In this document: piece after piece, positions 44,752 through 58,805 of the stretch
Position numbering within the stretch: the first letter of the stretch is position 1
Layout: each line of letters begins with the position of its first letter
NCBI GenBank assembly: GCA_021845595.1
Contig: JAJZVV010000010.1
Coordinates: 90,677 to 154,676, forward strand
DNA length: 64,000 bases
Reading direction: 5' to 3'
Origin: Pseudomonadota bacterium
GTDB lineage: Bacteria > Pseudomonadota > Alphaproteobacteria > Acetobacterales > Acetobacteraceae
Notes under the pieces: model-generated
Database searches by the model: none
What the model was told of the DNA's origin: nothing
Seen by the model: the letters and a program-made list of their open reading frames with translations, nothing else
Translations under genes and position numbers: made by a program

Positions 44752-44770
44752 CATAGCCCCCTACCCTATG
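44752..44770 (-). promoter_or_regulatory. Probable DmeR operator
   Basis: CATAG and CTATG arms (44752-44756, 44766-44770) flank a run of five Gs on the minus strand, the G-tract palindrome of RcnR/DmeR sites. It starts 15 bases before dmeR and overlaps the stop codon of atpG. Confidence 0.65.
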
Positions 44771-45598
44771 TCACGGCCGCCGCGCCGGCCGCGAGCTCCA
44801 CCACCTCGGCGGTGATCTCCTCCTGGCGCACGGCGCGCTCGCGGGCCACCAGCCCCTCCAGGATGCGCCCGATATTGGCTTTGGCCGCGACCATGGCGGC
44901 GACGCGCGCCTCGTTCTCGGCGGCGAAGGCGCTCAGCGCCGCCTCGCACAGTTCGGCATAGACATATTCCTCCGCCAGCCGCTCCAGCAGCCGCTCCGCC
45001 GGCAGCGTGGTGAGCGGGCGCGTGCGGCGCGGCGGCCGGGCGAACCCGGCGAGGTCGAGCGGCAGCAGCGAGCGGCGCTGCACGGTGAGCCCCGCCCCCG
45101 CGGTCCAGATCGGGAACAGCATCTCCACCCGGGCGGGGCGCGAGCCCGGCAGGCGTTCATAGAGCGCGGCGGCGATGCGCTCGGCCAGCGCCAGCACGGC
45201 ATCGACGTGCGGCGCCATCGCCGCCTGCCAGACCGGCTTCAGCCCGCGCTCCTCGGCCAGCATCGCCCCGCGCGAGCCGATCAGAAACAGCTCGCCCGGC
45301 ACCGTCCCGGCGGCGTCCAGCATGAGATCGTTGAAGGCGCCGGCGAAGCCCTGTTCGGCCGCGAACAGCACCAGCAGGCCCGGCGTGCCCGGCGCCGCGC
45401 CATGGCCGGCCGGGGACGGCAGCAGGGCCAGCGCCTCGGCGATCGCCCCGGCGATCACGCCCGCGTGCGTGCGCACCGGCGCCAGCAGGGCGCGGCTCTG
45501 CTGGGCACGGCTGGCGGCGATGCCGCGCATCGCCGTGACCACCGCTTCGAGCTGGCGGACATTGTGGACGCGGCGGGAGATGTCGGCGAGGCGCTCGG

Positions 45599-45602
<4 letters not shown>
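44766..45602 (-). CDS. atpG: N-ATPase gamma subunit
   Basis: The gamma subunit is the central stalk that rotates inside the alpha-beta head. The 278 residues show the N-terminal coiled helix [28 protein letters not shown], the Rossmann-like middle ([17 protein letters not shown]) and the C-terminal helix [17 protein letters not shown] with [14 protein letters not shown]. The ATG at 45602 overlaps the atpA stop by four bases. It is the last gene of the nine-gene alternative ATPase operon, as in other N-ATPase loci. Confidence 0.93.
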
Positions 45603-47102
<1,500 letters not shown>

Positions 47103-47110
<8 letters not shown>

Positions 47111-47849
47111 GCTCGTCATCCAGGCTCAGCTCCTGGCCGATGCGGTCGAGATCGGCGCGCCAGGAGCTGCGCACCGCGGTATGGGCGCCGTAGAGCTCGA
47201 TCCCGGCGATCAGCGTCGGGTCGGTGCGGAAGGTCAAGGCCGGCGCGCGCCCGGTCGCCTCGGCGAGCATGGCGGCGCAAGCGGCCCGTTCGGCCTCCGC
47301 CAGCGGCACCGCGCTGACGACCTCGACGGTAGCGGACGCATCGGCCAGGCCGCTGCGCGCTTCGTCGGGCAGCGCCGCGAGGTCGGTGGCGAGCGAGCGC
47401 AGCAGCGCCGGCGTCGTCGCCCCGGCGGGCAGGCGCGCCAGCAGGCGGGCGGCGACCGCCAGCGCGAGCCGCCGCGCCGCCGCCTCCAGCGCGCGCCGCA
47501 TCGCCGCCTCCTCCCGCGCCGCGCCGGTGCGCGCGGCCGCGCGCAGCGCCTCGGCCTCGGCCTGGGCCAGGGCGAGCAGGCGCGCGCGCTCGGCCTCCGC
47601 GGCGTCGCGCGCCTCGGCCTGCAGCCGCTCGCCCTCGGCGGCAAAATCCCGCCGCCGCGCCGCCATCTCGGCCGCGTCCTGCTCCGCCTTCTGCTTCGCC
47701 GCCGCCGCATCGTCGAGCAGCTTCGCCGCCGCCGCCTGCCGCTCGGCGATCAGCGCGGCGACGGGGCGGAACAGGAAGCGGGCGAGCAGCCAGACGAGGA
47801 CGAGAACGTTGACGGTCTGGAGCGCCAGCGTCCAGGCGTCGAGATGCAT
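47103..47849 (-). CDS. atpF: N-ATPase b subunit with delta-like C-terminus
   Basis: The 248 residues have an N-terminal membrane helix (about 5-25, [18 protein letters not shown]), a long Ala/Glu/Arg coiled coil (about 30-150) and a C-terminal part (about 165-248) with [17 protein letters not shown] and [20 protein letters not shown]. The latter resembles the end of the F1 delta subunit. N-ATPase operons lack a separate delta gene, so this chain probably serves both as peripheral stalk and delta. It is located between atpE and atpA as usual. Confidence 0.92.
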
Positions 47850-47852
47850 GTC

Positions 47853-48098
47853 TCAATGCACGAACGGGTTGGCGAACAGCAGCAGCAGCGCCACGACCAG
47901 GCAGTAGATCGCCATCGTCTCGATCATCGCCAGCCCGACGAACAGCGTGCGCGACAGCGTGCCGGCCGCCTCCGGCTGGCGGGCGATGGCATCCATCGCC
48001 GCCGCCACCGCGCGGCCCTCGGCGAGCCCCGGGCCCAGCGCACCGAACGAGACGGCGATCGCGGCGCCGAGAATGCTTGCGACCTCGATCCAGTTCAT
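47853..48098 (-). CDS. atpE: N-ATPase c subunit (rotor ring)
   Basis: The 81 residues form a two-helix hairpin. The loop ARQPEAAG is conserved. Two membrane carboxylates are present, Glu27 in helix 1 (GPGLAEGRA) and Glu60 in helix 2 ([10 protein letters not shown]), with Thr61 and Tyr65 beside the second. Double-carboxylate rings are characteristic of N-ATPases; the coupling ion (Na+ or H+) is disputed in the family. The ATG at 48098 has an AGGAGG site and overlaps the atpB stop by four bases. Confidence 0.95.
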   Translation of the reverse strand: MNWIEVASILGAAIAVSFGALGPGLAEGRAVAAAMDAIARQPEAAGTLSRTLFVGLAMIETMAIYCLVVALLLLFANPFVH

Positions 48099-48790
48099 TC
48101 CTTCGCCTCCTGTTGCGGACCGGGTCCGGTCTCGCCGCTGACCGCGCCGCCGATGAACACCATCGCCAGCACGCCGAAAATGTACGCCTGCACCGCGCCG
48201 GTGAGCAGGTCGAGCGCCATCAGCGGCACCGGCACCAGCAGCCCCACCAGCGACAGCACGATGCCGATCACGAACACGCCGCTCATCACGTTGCCGAACA
48301 GGCGCACCAGCATGGAGAAAGTGCGGGTGAAGGTCTCCAGCAGGTTGAGCGGCAGCATCAGCATCGTCGGCTCGGCGAAGGTGGCGGCGAACCCGCTGAG
48401 GCCGCGGGCCCGGATGCCGAACCAGATAACGGCGGCGAAGACGATCAGGGCCAGCGCCGCGTCGGTCTCGATATGCGCGGTCGGCGGCTCGATCCCCGGC
48501 ACCAGCGAGGACCAGTTGGCGAAGAAGATGTAGACGAACAGCGTGCCGATCAGCGGCAGATAGGGCGCCGGCGCGACCCGCATGGTGTCGCGGATCTGGT
48601 CCTCGATCGCCGCCACCACCAGTTCCAGCGCCGCCTGGACCGGGCCGGGGCGCAGCGCCAGTCGCCGCGTCAGCACCGCGCCGCCGCCGGCGAGAACGGC
48701 CATCAGCACCCAGGTCACCACCACCGGCGCGGTGACCGGGACCGGGCCGAGATGGAACACCGCACTGGTGGCGAGCGGCGAGCCGATCAT
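48095..48790 (-). CDS. atpB: N-ATPase a subunit
   Basis: The membrane stator subunit of 231 residues has about five to six helices. The essential Arg is in the helix [17 protein letters not shown], matching the SLRLFGN motif of F-type a subunits, and [18 protein letters not shown] is the last helix. The chain is shorter than housekeeping AtpB. The ATG at 48790 (MIGSPLATS) overlaps atpR by four bases. Confidence 0.95.
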   Translation of the reverse strand: MIGSPLATSAVFHLGPVPVTAPVVVTWVLMAVLAGGGAVLTRRLALRPGPVQAALELVVAAIEDQIRDTMRVAPAPYLPLIGTLFVYIFFANWSSLVPGIEPPTAHIETDAALALIVFAAVIWFGIRARGLSGFAATFAEPTMLMLPLNLLETFTRTFSMLVRLFGNVMSGVFVIGIVLSLVGLLVPVPLMALDLLTGAVQAYIFGVLAMVFIGGAVSGETGPGPQQEAKE

Positions 48791-49059
48791 TGCGGTGCAC
48801 GCCGGGTGGCGAGCCGGAGGGCGACGGGGCGGGCGAGGAACAGGCCGAGCGCGGCGGCGAGCAGCGCCATGGCGCCGAACCGCGCGGCGCCGATGAGCAG
48901 CGCGGCGGTGAGCGCGAGCCGCGCGCTCTGCAGCCCGATCGCCAGCCACAGCCCGCGTGGGCGGAGATAGAGCGCGGCATTGCGCGCCAGCAGGGCGAAA
49001 TGCGCCAGCCCGCCGGCGAAGCCCGCGGCCAGCGCGGCGAGGAGGGTGAGCGGGCTCAT
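48787..49059 (-). CDS. atpR: N-ATPase accessory membrane subunit AtpR
   Basis: The 90 residues have two to three hydrophobic segments (about 2-22, 37-58, 61-78) with the family-like N-ATPase subunit AtpR pattern [20 protein letters not shown]. AtpR is specific to N-ATPase operons and is thought to help assembly of the a subunit or ring. It overlaps atpB and atpQ by four bases each, in the order atpD-C-Q-R-B. Confidence 0.88.
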   Translation of the reverse strand: MSPLTLLAALAAGFAGGLAHFALLARNAALYLRPRGLWLAIGLQSARLALTAALLIGAARFGAMALLAAALGLFLARPVALRLATRRAPQ

Positions 49060-49366
49060 CGCCCGTGCATCCAGCGCCAGGCGGACCACGAGCCGAGGAC
49101 GACGCCGGCCAGCATCAGCGGCCCGGTCCAGAAGATGCCGGTATGCAGCCGCGCGTCGATCCAGCGGCCGAGGAAGGTGCCGAGCAGCGTCGGTACGACG
49201 ATGATCCACCCGAGCACCCCGACCTGGGCGAGGTAGCGCCCGAAGCTCGGCTCCCCCGCCGCCGCCGCCTGGCGGTGGCGCGCCAGGCGGCGGCGCACCG
49301 AGCCGAGGAGCCCATCTGGCAGCCCATCTGGCAGCCCATCTGGCAGCCCATCTGGGCGGTCCGCGC

Positions 49367-49370
<4 letters not shown>
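49056..49370 (-). CDS. atpQ: N-ATPase accessory membrane subunit AtpQ
   Basis: The 104-residue AtpI/AtpQ-type protein has two membrane helices (about 52-70 and 82-97), with LGTFLGRWIDARLHTG between them. Its N-terminus contains a four-fold PDGL repeat encoded by 12-base tandem repeats, absent from the conserved part of the family. It overlaps atpC and atpR by four bases each. Confidence 0.88.
49309..49356 (-). repeat. Four 12-base tandem repeats in atpQ
   Basis: The unit AGCCCATCTGGC (plus-strand reading) is repeated perfectly at 49309, 49321 and 49333, with a fourth copy at 49345 differing in its last base. It encodes (PDGL)n at the AtpQ N-terminus; copy changes keep the frame. Confidence 0.9.
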
Positions 49371-52897
<3,527 letters not shown>

Positions 52898-52898
52898 T

Positions 52899-54167
52899 TC
52901 AGACGGCGCGGAAGATGATGGAGGCGTTGGTGCCGCCAAAGCCGAAACTGTTGGAGAGCGCGGCCTGGATGGGGCGCCGCTGGGCCTCGTGCGCCACCCG
53001 GTCGATGGCGCTCTCACGACTCGGGTTGTCGAGATTGAGGGTCGGCGGCGCGACGCCGTCGCGCATCGCCAGCAGCGAGAAAATCGCCTCCACCGCGCCG
53101 GCGGCGCCGAGCAGGTGCCCGACCGCGGACTTGGTGGAGGACATCGCCACCGTGCGCGACGCATCGCCGAACAGCCGCTCCACGGCGTCGAGTTCGAGAT
53201 CGTCGCCGAGCGGCGTGGAGGTGCCGTGCGCGTTGACGTACTGGATGTCGGATGGCGCCATGCCGGCGTGGCGCAGCGCCGAGCGCATGGCGCGGAAGGC
53301 GCCCTCATGGCCCTCGGCCGGCGCGGTGATGTGGTGCGCGTCGCCCGAGAGCCCGTAGCCCACGACCTCGCCATAGATTTTGGCGCCGCGCCGCCGGGCA
53401 TGCTCGTATTCCTCGAGCACCACCACCCCGGCTCCCTCGCCCATCACGAACCCGTCGCGATCCTTGTCCCACGGCCGCGAGCCGCGGGCCGGCGTGTCGT
53501 TGAAGCCGGTGGAAAGCGCGCGCGAGGCGCAGAACCCGGCAATGCCGAGTTCGCACACCGTGGCCTCGGCGCCGCCGGCGACCATGACGTCGGCATCGCC
53601 GAGCATGATCAGCCGCGCCGCGTCGCCGATCGCGTGCACGCCGGTGGCGCAGGCCGTCACCACCGCGTGGTTCGGGCCCTTGAAGCCGTATTTGATGGAC
53701 AGATGCCCGGAGCCGAGATTGATCAGCGCCGAGGGGATGAAGAACGGCGACAGCCGCCGCGCCCGCCCCTGCGAGACCATCACCGCGCCTTCGTAGATCG
53801 TCTCCAGCCCGCCGATCCCGGAACCGATCATCACGCCGGTGGCGCAGCGATCCTCCTCGGTCTCGGGCACCCAGCCCGAATCCTCGACCGCCTGGGTCCC
53901 GGCGACCAGCGTGAAGTGGATGAAGCGATCCATCTTCTTCTGGTCCTTGACCGGGATCCACTCGTTGAGATCGAGCCCACCCTGGTCCTTGCTGCCGGCG
54001 GGAACCTGGCCGGCGATTTTCGCCGGCAGATCCTTGACGTCGAAGCCCTGGATCGCGCCGATCCCCGACTCGCCCGCGATCAGGCGCCGCCAGACATGTT
54101 CGACCCCGACCCCGAGCGGGCAGGCAATGCCCATGCCCGTTACGACCACGCGCCGCATCGCCATCAT
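52899..54167 (-). CDS. fabF: Beta-ketoacyl-ACP synthase II
   Basis: FabF elongates acyl-ACP in fatty-acid synthesis. The 422 residues show RRVVVTGMGIACPLG at the start, the active Cys in VTACATGVHAIGDAARLI (usually ACASG, so Thr replaces Ser), His in NAHGTSTPLGD and Lys/His in STKSAVGHLLGAAGA. It ends with FGFGGTNASIIFRAV. Two further Met codons (54164, 54158) are possible starts after the GAGGGG site. It follows acpP, as in most bacteria. Confidence 0.96.
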   Translation of the reverse strand: MMAMRRVVVTGMGIACPLGVGVEHVWRRLIAGESGIGAIQGFDVKDLPAKIAGQVPAGSKDQGGLDLNEWIPVKDQKKMDRFIHFTLVAGTQAVEDSGWVPETEEDRCATGVMIGSGIGGLETIYEGAVMVSQGRARRLSPFFIPSALINLGSGHLSIKYGFKGPNHAVVTACATGVHAIGDAARLIMLGDADVMVAGGAEATVCELGIAGFCASRALSTGFNDTPARGSRPWDKDRDGFVMGEGAGVVVLEEYEHARRRGAKIYGEVVGYGLSGDAHHITAPAEGHEGAFRAMRSALRHAGMAPSDIQYVNAHGTSTPLGDDLELDAVERLFGDASRTVAMSSTKSAVGHLLGAAGAVEAIFSLLAMRDGVAPPTLNLDNPSRESAIDRVAHEAQRRPIQAALSNSFGFGGTNASIIFRAV

Positions 54168-54222
54168 GCCCCTCTGACGCCCATCCCTGCCGGCGTTCGA
54201 CCCGCTGCCGTCACCGGCGCGC

Positions 54223-54462
54223 TCAGGCCGCCTTCTGCTTCTCGATATAGTCGATGGCGTCCTTCACCGTGCTGATCTTCTCCGCGGCGTCCTCCGGGAT
54301 CTCGACGCTGAACGCCTCCTCGAACGCCATCACCAGCTCGACGGTATCGAGGCTGTCGGCGCCGAGATCGTCGATGAAGGACGCTTCCGGCGTCACCTTC
54401 GACTCGTCGACCCCGAGGTGCTCGACCACGATCTTCTTCACCTTGTCGGCGATCTCGCTCAT
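54223..54462 (-). CDS. acpP: Acyl carrier protein
   Basis: The 79-residue acidic four-helix carrier has the phosphopantetheine site Ser37 in [17 protein letters not shown]. The upstream Met of the longer frame is not used in the family; [12 protein letters not shown] is the standard start, with an AGGA site before it. It lies between fabG and fabF in the classic fatty-acid cluster. Confidence 0.97.
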   Translation of the reverse strand: MSEIADKVKKIVVEHLGVDESKVTPEASFIDDLGADSLDTVELVMAFEEAFSVEIPEDAAEKISTVKDAIDYIEKQKAA

Positions 54463-54646
54463 CGGATTCCTGCTCTCCTGCTTGCCCAATTACGTATTCG
54501 TCGCCCGGCCCGCGCCGCCCATCCCCGGCGGCCCCGGTTGCCGGTGCTGAAATATCCGCCGACCAGCCTGCCCGGAACCAAGCGCCGGGCCGATTAGCAT
54601 GGTTTGTTCACACACGCCAGCACGGCCAACCGGCCGCCCAGCATCC

Positions 54647-55384
54647 TCACAGCATCGCCATGCCGCCATTGACGTGCAACGTCGCCCCGGTGATCCAGCC
54701 GGCCTCCTCCGCCGCCAGGAACGCCACCGCGGCGGCGACGTCGGCCGGCATGCCCAGCCGGCCGAGCGGAATCCGCCCCGCCAGCTGCGTCTGCTGCTCC
54801 GCGCTCAGCGCCTCGGTCATCGGCGTCGCGATGAAACCGGGCGCGACGACGTTGACGGTGATGCCGCGCGAGGCGACCTCCTGGGCCAGCGCCTTGCTCA
54901 TGCCGATCAGCCCGGCCTTGGCGGCGGCGTAGTTCGCCTGGCCGGGATTGCCGGTGGCGCCGACGATGCTGGCGATGCCGATGATCCGCCCGGCGCGGCG
55001 ACGGACCATGCCCTTGAGGCAGGCGCGGGCCAGGCGGAACGGCGCGGTGAGATCGACATCGAGCACCGCCGACCAATCCTCGTCCTTCATCCGCAACGCC
55101 AGCATATCGCGGGTAAGGCCCGCATTATTCACGAGAATTGCGATCGGCCCGGCCTTCGCCTCGGCGGCGGCGACGAGCGCGTCCGGCGCCGCGGGGTCGC
55201 GCAGGTCGGCGGCGCAGACATGGGCCCGTTCGCCGAGTTCCCCGGCCAGCGTCGCCAGTGCGGCCTCGCGCGTGCCGGACAAGACCACGCTCGCGCCCTG
55301 CGCGTGCAGCGTGCGGGCGATCGCCGCGCCGATGCCGCCCGAGGCGCCGGTGACCAGCGCCGTCCTGCCATCGAGTCGGAACAT
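54647..55384 (-). CDS. fabG: 3-oxoacyl-ACP reductase
   Basis: FabG is the NADPH-dependent reductase of fatty-acid elongation. The 245-residue short-chain dehydrogenase has TGASGGIGAAIA (cofactor motif), NNAG in LVNNAGLTRD, the catalytic Ser in IASIVGATGNPGQ, Tyr/Lys in NYAAAKAG and a C-terminal GGMAML. It lies 14 bases after fabD. A 184-base gap to acpP probably carries the strong acpP promoter. Confidence 0.96.
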   Translation of the reverse strand: MFRLDGRTALVTGASGGIGAAIARTLHAQGASVVLSGTREAALATLAGELGERAHVCAADLRDPAAPDALVAAAEAKAGPIAILVNNAGLTRDMLALRMKDEDWSAVLDVDLTAPFRLARACLKGMVRRRAGRIIGIASIVGATGNPGQANYAAAKAGLIGMSKALAQEVASRGITVNVVAPGFIATPMTEALSAEQQTQLAGRIPLGRLGMPADVAAAVAFLAAEEAGWITGATLHVNGGMAML

Positions 55385-55398
55385 CGGAGCCTCCCTCT

Positions 55399-56355
55399 TC
55401 ACAGCGCCTTGAGCAGCGCCTCGATTTCCGCCGGCGTGCCGGCCGAGGCGGCGGCGGCGTCCGGGGCGATGCGCCGGACCAGCCCGGCCAGCACCTTGCC
55501 GGCGCCGAGCTCGGCGAAACTGTCGACGCCGAGCGCCGTCATCGCCGCCACGCTCTCCCGCCAGCGCACCGTCGCGGTCACCTGGCGCACCAGCAGACCG
55601 CGGATCACCGCCGGGTCGGTCGCCTTGGCGGCGGAGACGTTGGCGATCACCGGCACCGAAGGCGGTCGCAGATCGGCCGCCGCCAGCGCCTCGGCCATCA
55701 CGTCCGCCGCCGGGGCCATCAGCGCACAATGGAACGGCGCCGAGACCGGCAGCAGCATCGCCCGCCGCACGCCACGCGCCTTCGCCACCTCCAGCGCCCG
55801 CTCGACGGCGGCACGATGGCCGGAGACGACGACCTGGCCGCCGCCATTATCGTTGGCGATCTCGACCACCTCGCGACCCGCCGGCCCTTCGGCCGCGGCG
55901 GCGCAGATCTCGCCGGCCTGATCGAGTTCGACCCCGAGCAGCGCCGCCATCGCGCCGGCGCCGGGCGGCACCGCCTTCTGCATCGCCTGGCCGCGCAGGC
56001 GCAGCAGCCGCGCCGCCTCGCCGACGGTGAGCGCACCGGCGGCGGCGAGCGCGGAATACTCGCCGAGCGAATGCCCGGCCACCACCGCCGCCTTGTCCGC
56101 GAGCCGCCAGCCGCCCTCGCGTTCCAGCACCCGCAGCACCGAAATCGAATGCGCCAGCAGCGCCGGCTGGGTGTTCTCGGTCAGCGTCAGCTCCTCGGCC
56201 GGCCCCTCGAACATCAGCTTGGACAATTTGTGGCGCAGCGTCTCGTCGACCTCCTCGAACACCTCGCGCGCGGCGGCGAAGGCGGCGGCGAGATCGCGGC
56301 CCATGCCGACCGACTGGCTGCCCTGGCCGGGGAAGATGAACGCGTGGACGGACAT
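55399..56355 (-). CDS. fabD: Malonyl-CoA:ACP transacylase
   Basis: FabD loads malonyl groups onto ACP. The 318 residues begin with HAFIFPGQGSQSVGMGRDL, carry the nucleophile Ser in VAGHSLGEYSAL, the Arg in LLRLRGQAMQ and the His in VSAPFHCALM. I use the ATG at 56355 (MSVHAF), the family's usual start; an in-frame ATG at 56367 is also possible. It heads the fabD-fabG-acpP-fabF cluster. Confidence 0.96.
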   Translation of the reverse strand: MSVHAFIFPGQGSQSVGMGRDLAAAFAAAREVFEEVDETLRHKLSKLMFEGPAEELTLTENTQPALLAHSISVLRVLEREGGWRLADKAAVVAGHSLGEYSALAAAGALTVGEAARLLRLRGQAMQKAVPPGAGAMAALLGVELDQAGEICAAAAEGPAGREVVEIANDNGGGQVVVSGHRAAVERALEVAKARGVRRAMLLPVSAPFHCALMAPAADVMAEALAAADLRPPSVPVIANVSAAKATDPAVIRGLLVRQVTATVRWRESVAAMTALGVDSFAELGAGKVLAGLVRRIAPDAAAASAGTPAEIEALLKAL

Positions 56356-56476
56356 GAGCGGAACCATTCGCGAAGGCCGGCGACGTAGGCCGGCGGGGGA
56401 GATGCTGGCGCGGCGGGGTAACGACGCTTCCGCGACCTGTCAAATCAAACGCCGGACCAGTGCGCCCAGCGGTCCA

Positions 56477-57259
56477 TCAATCGGCGCGCTCGGCCCGCTT
56501 CACCGCCTGCCACGCCGCCTCCATCCCCGCCAGACCAGCCCCGGCCGGATCCTGGCCGGCGGCGGCGAGGCGGCGCTCCACCGCCTCGAACCGGCGGATG
56601 AACTTGGCGTTGGCGCCGCGCAGGCAGGTCTCGGCGTCGAGCCCGAGCTTGCGCGCCAGATTGACGACGACGAAGAGCAGGTCGCCGACCTCGTCGGCAA
56701 GGCGGGCGGCATCGGCGCCGGGGAGCTCGGCGCGCAGCTCGTCGCTCTCCTCGTCGAGCTTGGCCAGCACCGCGACGGCGTCCGGCCAGTCGAAACCGAC
56801 GCGCGCGGCGCGGGCGGCGAGCTTCTGCGCCCGCACCAGCGCCGGCAGCGCCTGCGGCACACCGGCGAGCACGCCGGTTTCGGCCCGTGCCGCGCGCTCG
56901 GCCGCCTTGTGCGTTTCCCAGCTCTGCGGCGCCGCGCCGGCGAAAACATGCGGATGGCGGCGGATCATTTTCTCGGTGATGCCGCGCGCCACGGCGGCGA
57001 AATCGAACTGCCCCGCCTCCTCGGCGAGGCGGGCGTGATAGACGACCTGGAACAGCAGATCGCCCAACTCGTCGGCCAGCGCATCGACATCGCCGCGGGC
57101 GATGGCGTCGGCGACCTCGTAGGCCTCCTCGATCGTGTAGGGGGCGATGGTGGCGAAATCCTGCGCCCGGTCCCACGGGCAGCCGGTGACGGGGTCGCGC
57201 AGCGCCGCCATCACCGCGAGCAGCCGGGCGAGTTCGTCCGGCGCCGCATCCGCGCTCAC
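56477..57259 (-). CDS. mazG: Nucleoside triphosphate pyrophosphohydrolase MazG
   Basis: MazG hydrolyses NTPs and dNTPs to monophosphates and helps house-cleaning and stringent-response control. The 260 residues contain two MazG repeats with EEAYEVADAI and DELGDLLFQVVYHARLAEE in the first, and DEESDELRAEL and DEVGDLLFVVVNLAR in the second; the E-x-x-E plus E-x-x-D metal motifs are visible. The start is GTG at 57259, overlapping the mlaF stop by four bases (GTGA). Confidence 0.95.
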   Translation of the reverse strand: MSADAAPDELARLLAVMAALRDPVTGCPWDRAQDFATIAPYTIEEAYEVADAIARGDVDALADELGDLLFQVVYHARLAEEAGQFDFAAVARGITEKMIRRHPHVFAGAAPQSWETHKAAERAARAETGVLAGVPQALPALVRAQKLAARAARVGFDWPDAVAVLAKLDEESDELRAELPGADAARLADEVGDLLFVVVNLARKLGLDAETCLRGANAKFIRRFEAVERRLAAAGQDPAGAGLAGMEAAWQAVKRAERAD

Positions 57260-58023
57260 CGCCGCAGCTCCATCTGGATCGGGCCCTCGCGGCGCCCATG
57301 GGTGAACTGGTCGACCACCGCATTGCCCGAGTCGAGCAGGTGCTCCGCCCTATCGGTCCAGACGATGCGCCCCTGGTGCAGCATCGCGGCGTGGTCGCCG
57401 ATGCGCCGTGCCGAGGCCATGTCGTGGGTGATCGCCACCGCCGTCGAGCCGAGGCGCTTGACGCAATCGACGATCAGCCCGTCGATGATCGCGCCCATGA
57501 TCGGGTCGAGCCCGGTGGTCGGCTCGTCGAAGAACATGATCGCCGGCTCCGCGGCGATGGCCCGCGCCAGGCCGACGCGCTTCTGCATCCCGCCCGAGAG
57601 CTCGGACGGCGAGAGATCGCCGACCGAAGCGGCGAGCCCGACCTGCGCCAGCACGCGCTCCGCGCGCGCCCGCGCCTCCCGGCGCGCCACCGCGCCGCGC
57701 GCCAGCAGGCCGAAGGCGACGTTCTCCCAGACCGGCAGACTGTCGAACAGCGCGCCGTTCTGGAACAGCATGCCGATCTGCGCCCGCTTCGCCTCGCGCG
57801 CCTCGCGGTCGAGCCCGGCGAGATCGGTGCCGTCGATCTCGATCACCCCCTCGTCCGGCTCGATCAGACCGATGATGCATTTGAGCAGCACCGACTTGCC
57901 CGAGCCCGAACCACCAATGACCACCATCGAAGTGCCGGCAGCGACCTCGAGATCGACGCCGGCGAGCACCTGCTTGTCGCCGAACGCCTTGCACAGGCCA
58001 CGGACGCGGAGTTTCGGCGTCAT
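57256..58023 (-). CDS. mlaF: Lipid-asymmetry ABC transporter ATPase (MlaF-like)
   Basis: This ATPase of the Mla/MCE phospholipid transport complex works at the inner membrane. The 255 residues have GGSGSGKSVLLKCIIGL (Walker A), FQNGALFDSLPVWENVAF (Q-loop), the signature ELSGGMQKRVGLARAI, Walker B IMFFDEPTTGLDP and the switch His in AITHDM. It overlaps mlaE upstream by four bases. No mlaD, mlaC or mlaB is adjacent, so the rest of the complex lies elsewhere. Confidence 0.93.
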   Translation of the reverse strand: MTPKLRVRGLCKAFGDKQVLAGVDLEVAAGTSMVVIGGSGSGKSVLLKCIIGLIEPDEGVIEIDGTDLAGLDREAREAKRAQIGMLFQNGALFDSLPVWENVAFGLLARGAVARREARARAERVLAQVGLAASVGDLSPSELSGGMQKRVGLARAIAAEPAIMFFDEPTTGLDPIMGAIIDGLIVDCVKRLGSTAVAITHDMASARRIGDHAAMLHQGRIVWTDRAEHLLDSGNAVVDQFTHGRREGPIQMELRR

Positions 58024-58805
58024 CGCGAGAAGAACAGCTCGGTCAGCACATAGTCGAAGGCGAGGATCAGCACCGAGGCGCTGACCACGGCCGAAGTCGT
58101 CGCCGAGCCGACGCCCTGGGCGCCGCCGCGGCTGTTGTAGCCGTTGAAGCAGCCCATCAGGGCGATGATGAAGCCGAACACGGCGGCCTTCACCAGACCG
58201 GAGACGACATCGTCGGTCTCCAGGAAATCCAGCGTGTTGCGCAGATAGGTCGCGCTGTTGAAGCCGAGCTTGAGGGTGGCGATGATGAACCCGCCGAGAA
58301 CGCCGAGAATGTCGGCGACGACGACGAGCAGCGGCAGCGCGATGGTGCCGGCGATGAGCCGCGGCACGACGAGATATTTCATCGGGTTGGTCGAGAGTGT
58401 GCCGAGCGCGTCGATCTGGTCGGTGACGCGCATGGTGCCGAGCTCGGCCGCCATCGCCGCCCCGGCCCGCCCGGCCACCATCAGCCCGGCCAGCACCGGG
58501 CCGAGTTCGCGGGTGATCGACAGCACGACGAGGTTGGCGATCGCCCCCTCGGCCGAGAAGCGGGCAAAGCCGGTATAGGATTGCAGCGCCAGCACCATGC
58601 CGGTGAAAATCGCCGTCAGCGCCACCACCGGCAGGCTGAAATAGCCGATGTCCAGCACCGAGCGCAGCACCATCCGCCCATAGATCGGCGGGCGCAGGAC
58701 ATGGGCCAGGCCGGCGAGGCCGAACAGGGCGAGCCGGCCGGCGGCCTGGCAGACGGCGAGTGTGCTGCGCCCGGTGCCGGCGAGCGCGTCGAGCAGCGCG
58801 GTCAC
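58020..58805 (-). CDS. mlaE: Lipid-asymmetry ABC transporter permease (MlaE-like)
   Basis: The 261-residue permease has about five membrane helices and the family motifs FTGMVLALQSYTGFARF, ELGPVLAGLMVAGRAGAAMAAELGTM and IDALGTLSTNPMKYLVVPRL. The start is GTG at 58805 and overlaps the alr stop by four bases. With mlaF it forms a pair that moves phospholipids between inner and outer membranes. Confidence 0.94.
   Translation of the reverse strand: MTALLDALAGTGRSTLAVCQAAGRLALFGLAGLAHVLRPPIYGRMVLRSVLDIGYFSLPVVALTAIFTGMVLALQSYTGFARFSAEGAIANLVVLSITRELGPVLAGLMVAGRAGAAMAAELGTMRVTDQIDALGTLSTNPMKYLVVPRLIAGTIALPLLVVVADILGVLGGFIIATLKLGFNSATYLRNTLDFLETDDVVSGLVKAAVFGFIIALMGCFNGYNSRGGAQGVGSATTSAVVSASVLILAFDYVLTELFFSR

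Noticed and set aside
49309..49356. Tandem repeats as a mini CRISPR array
   Set aside because: The 12-base units are contiguous, without spacers, and in frame in atpQ; no cas gene is nearby.
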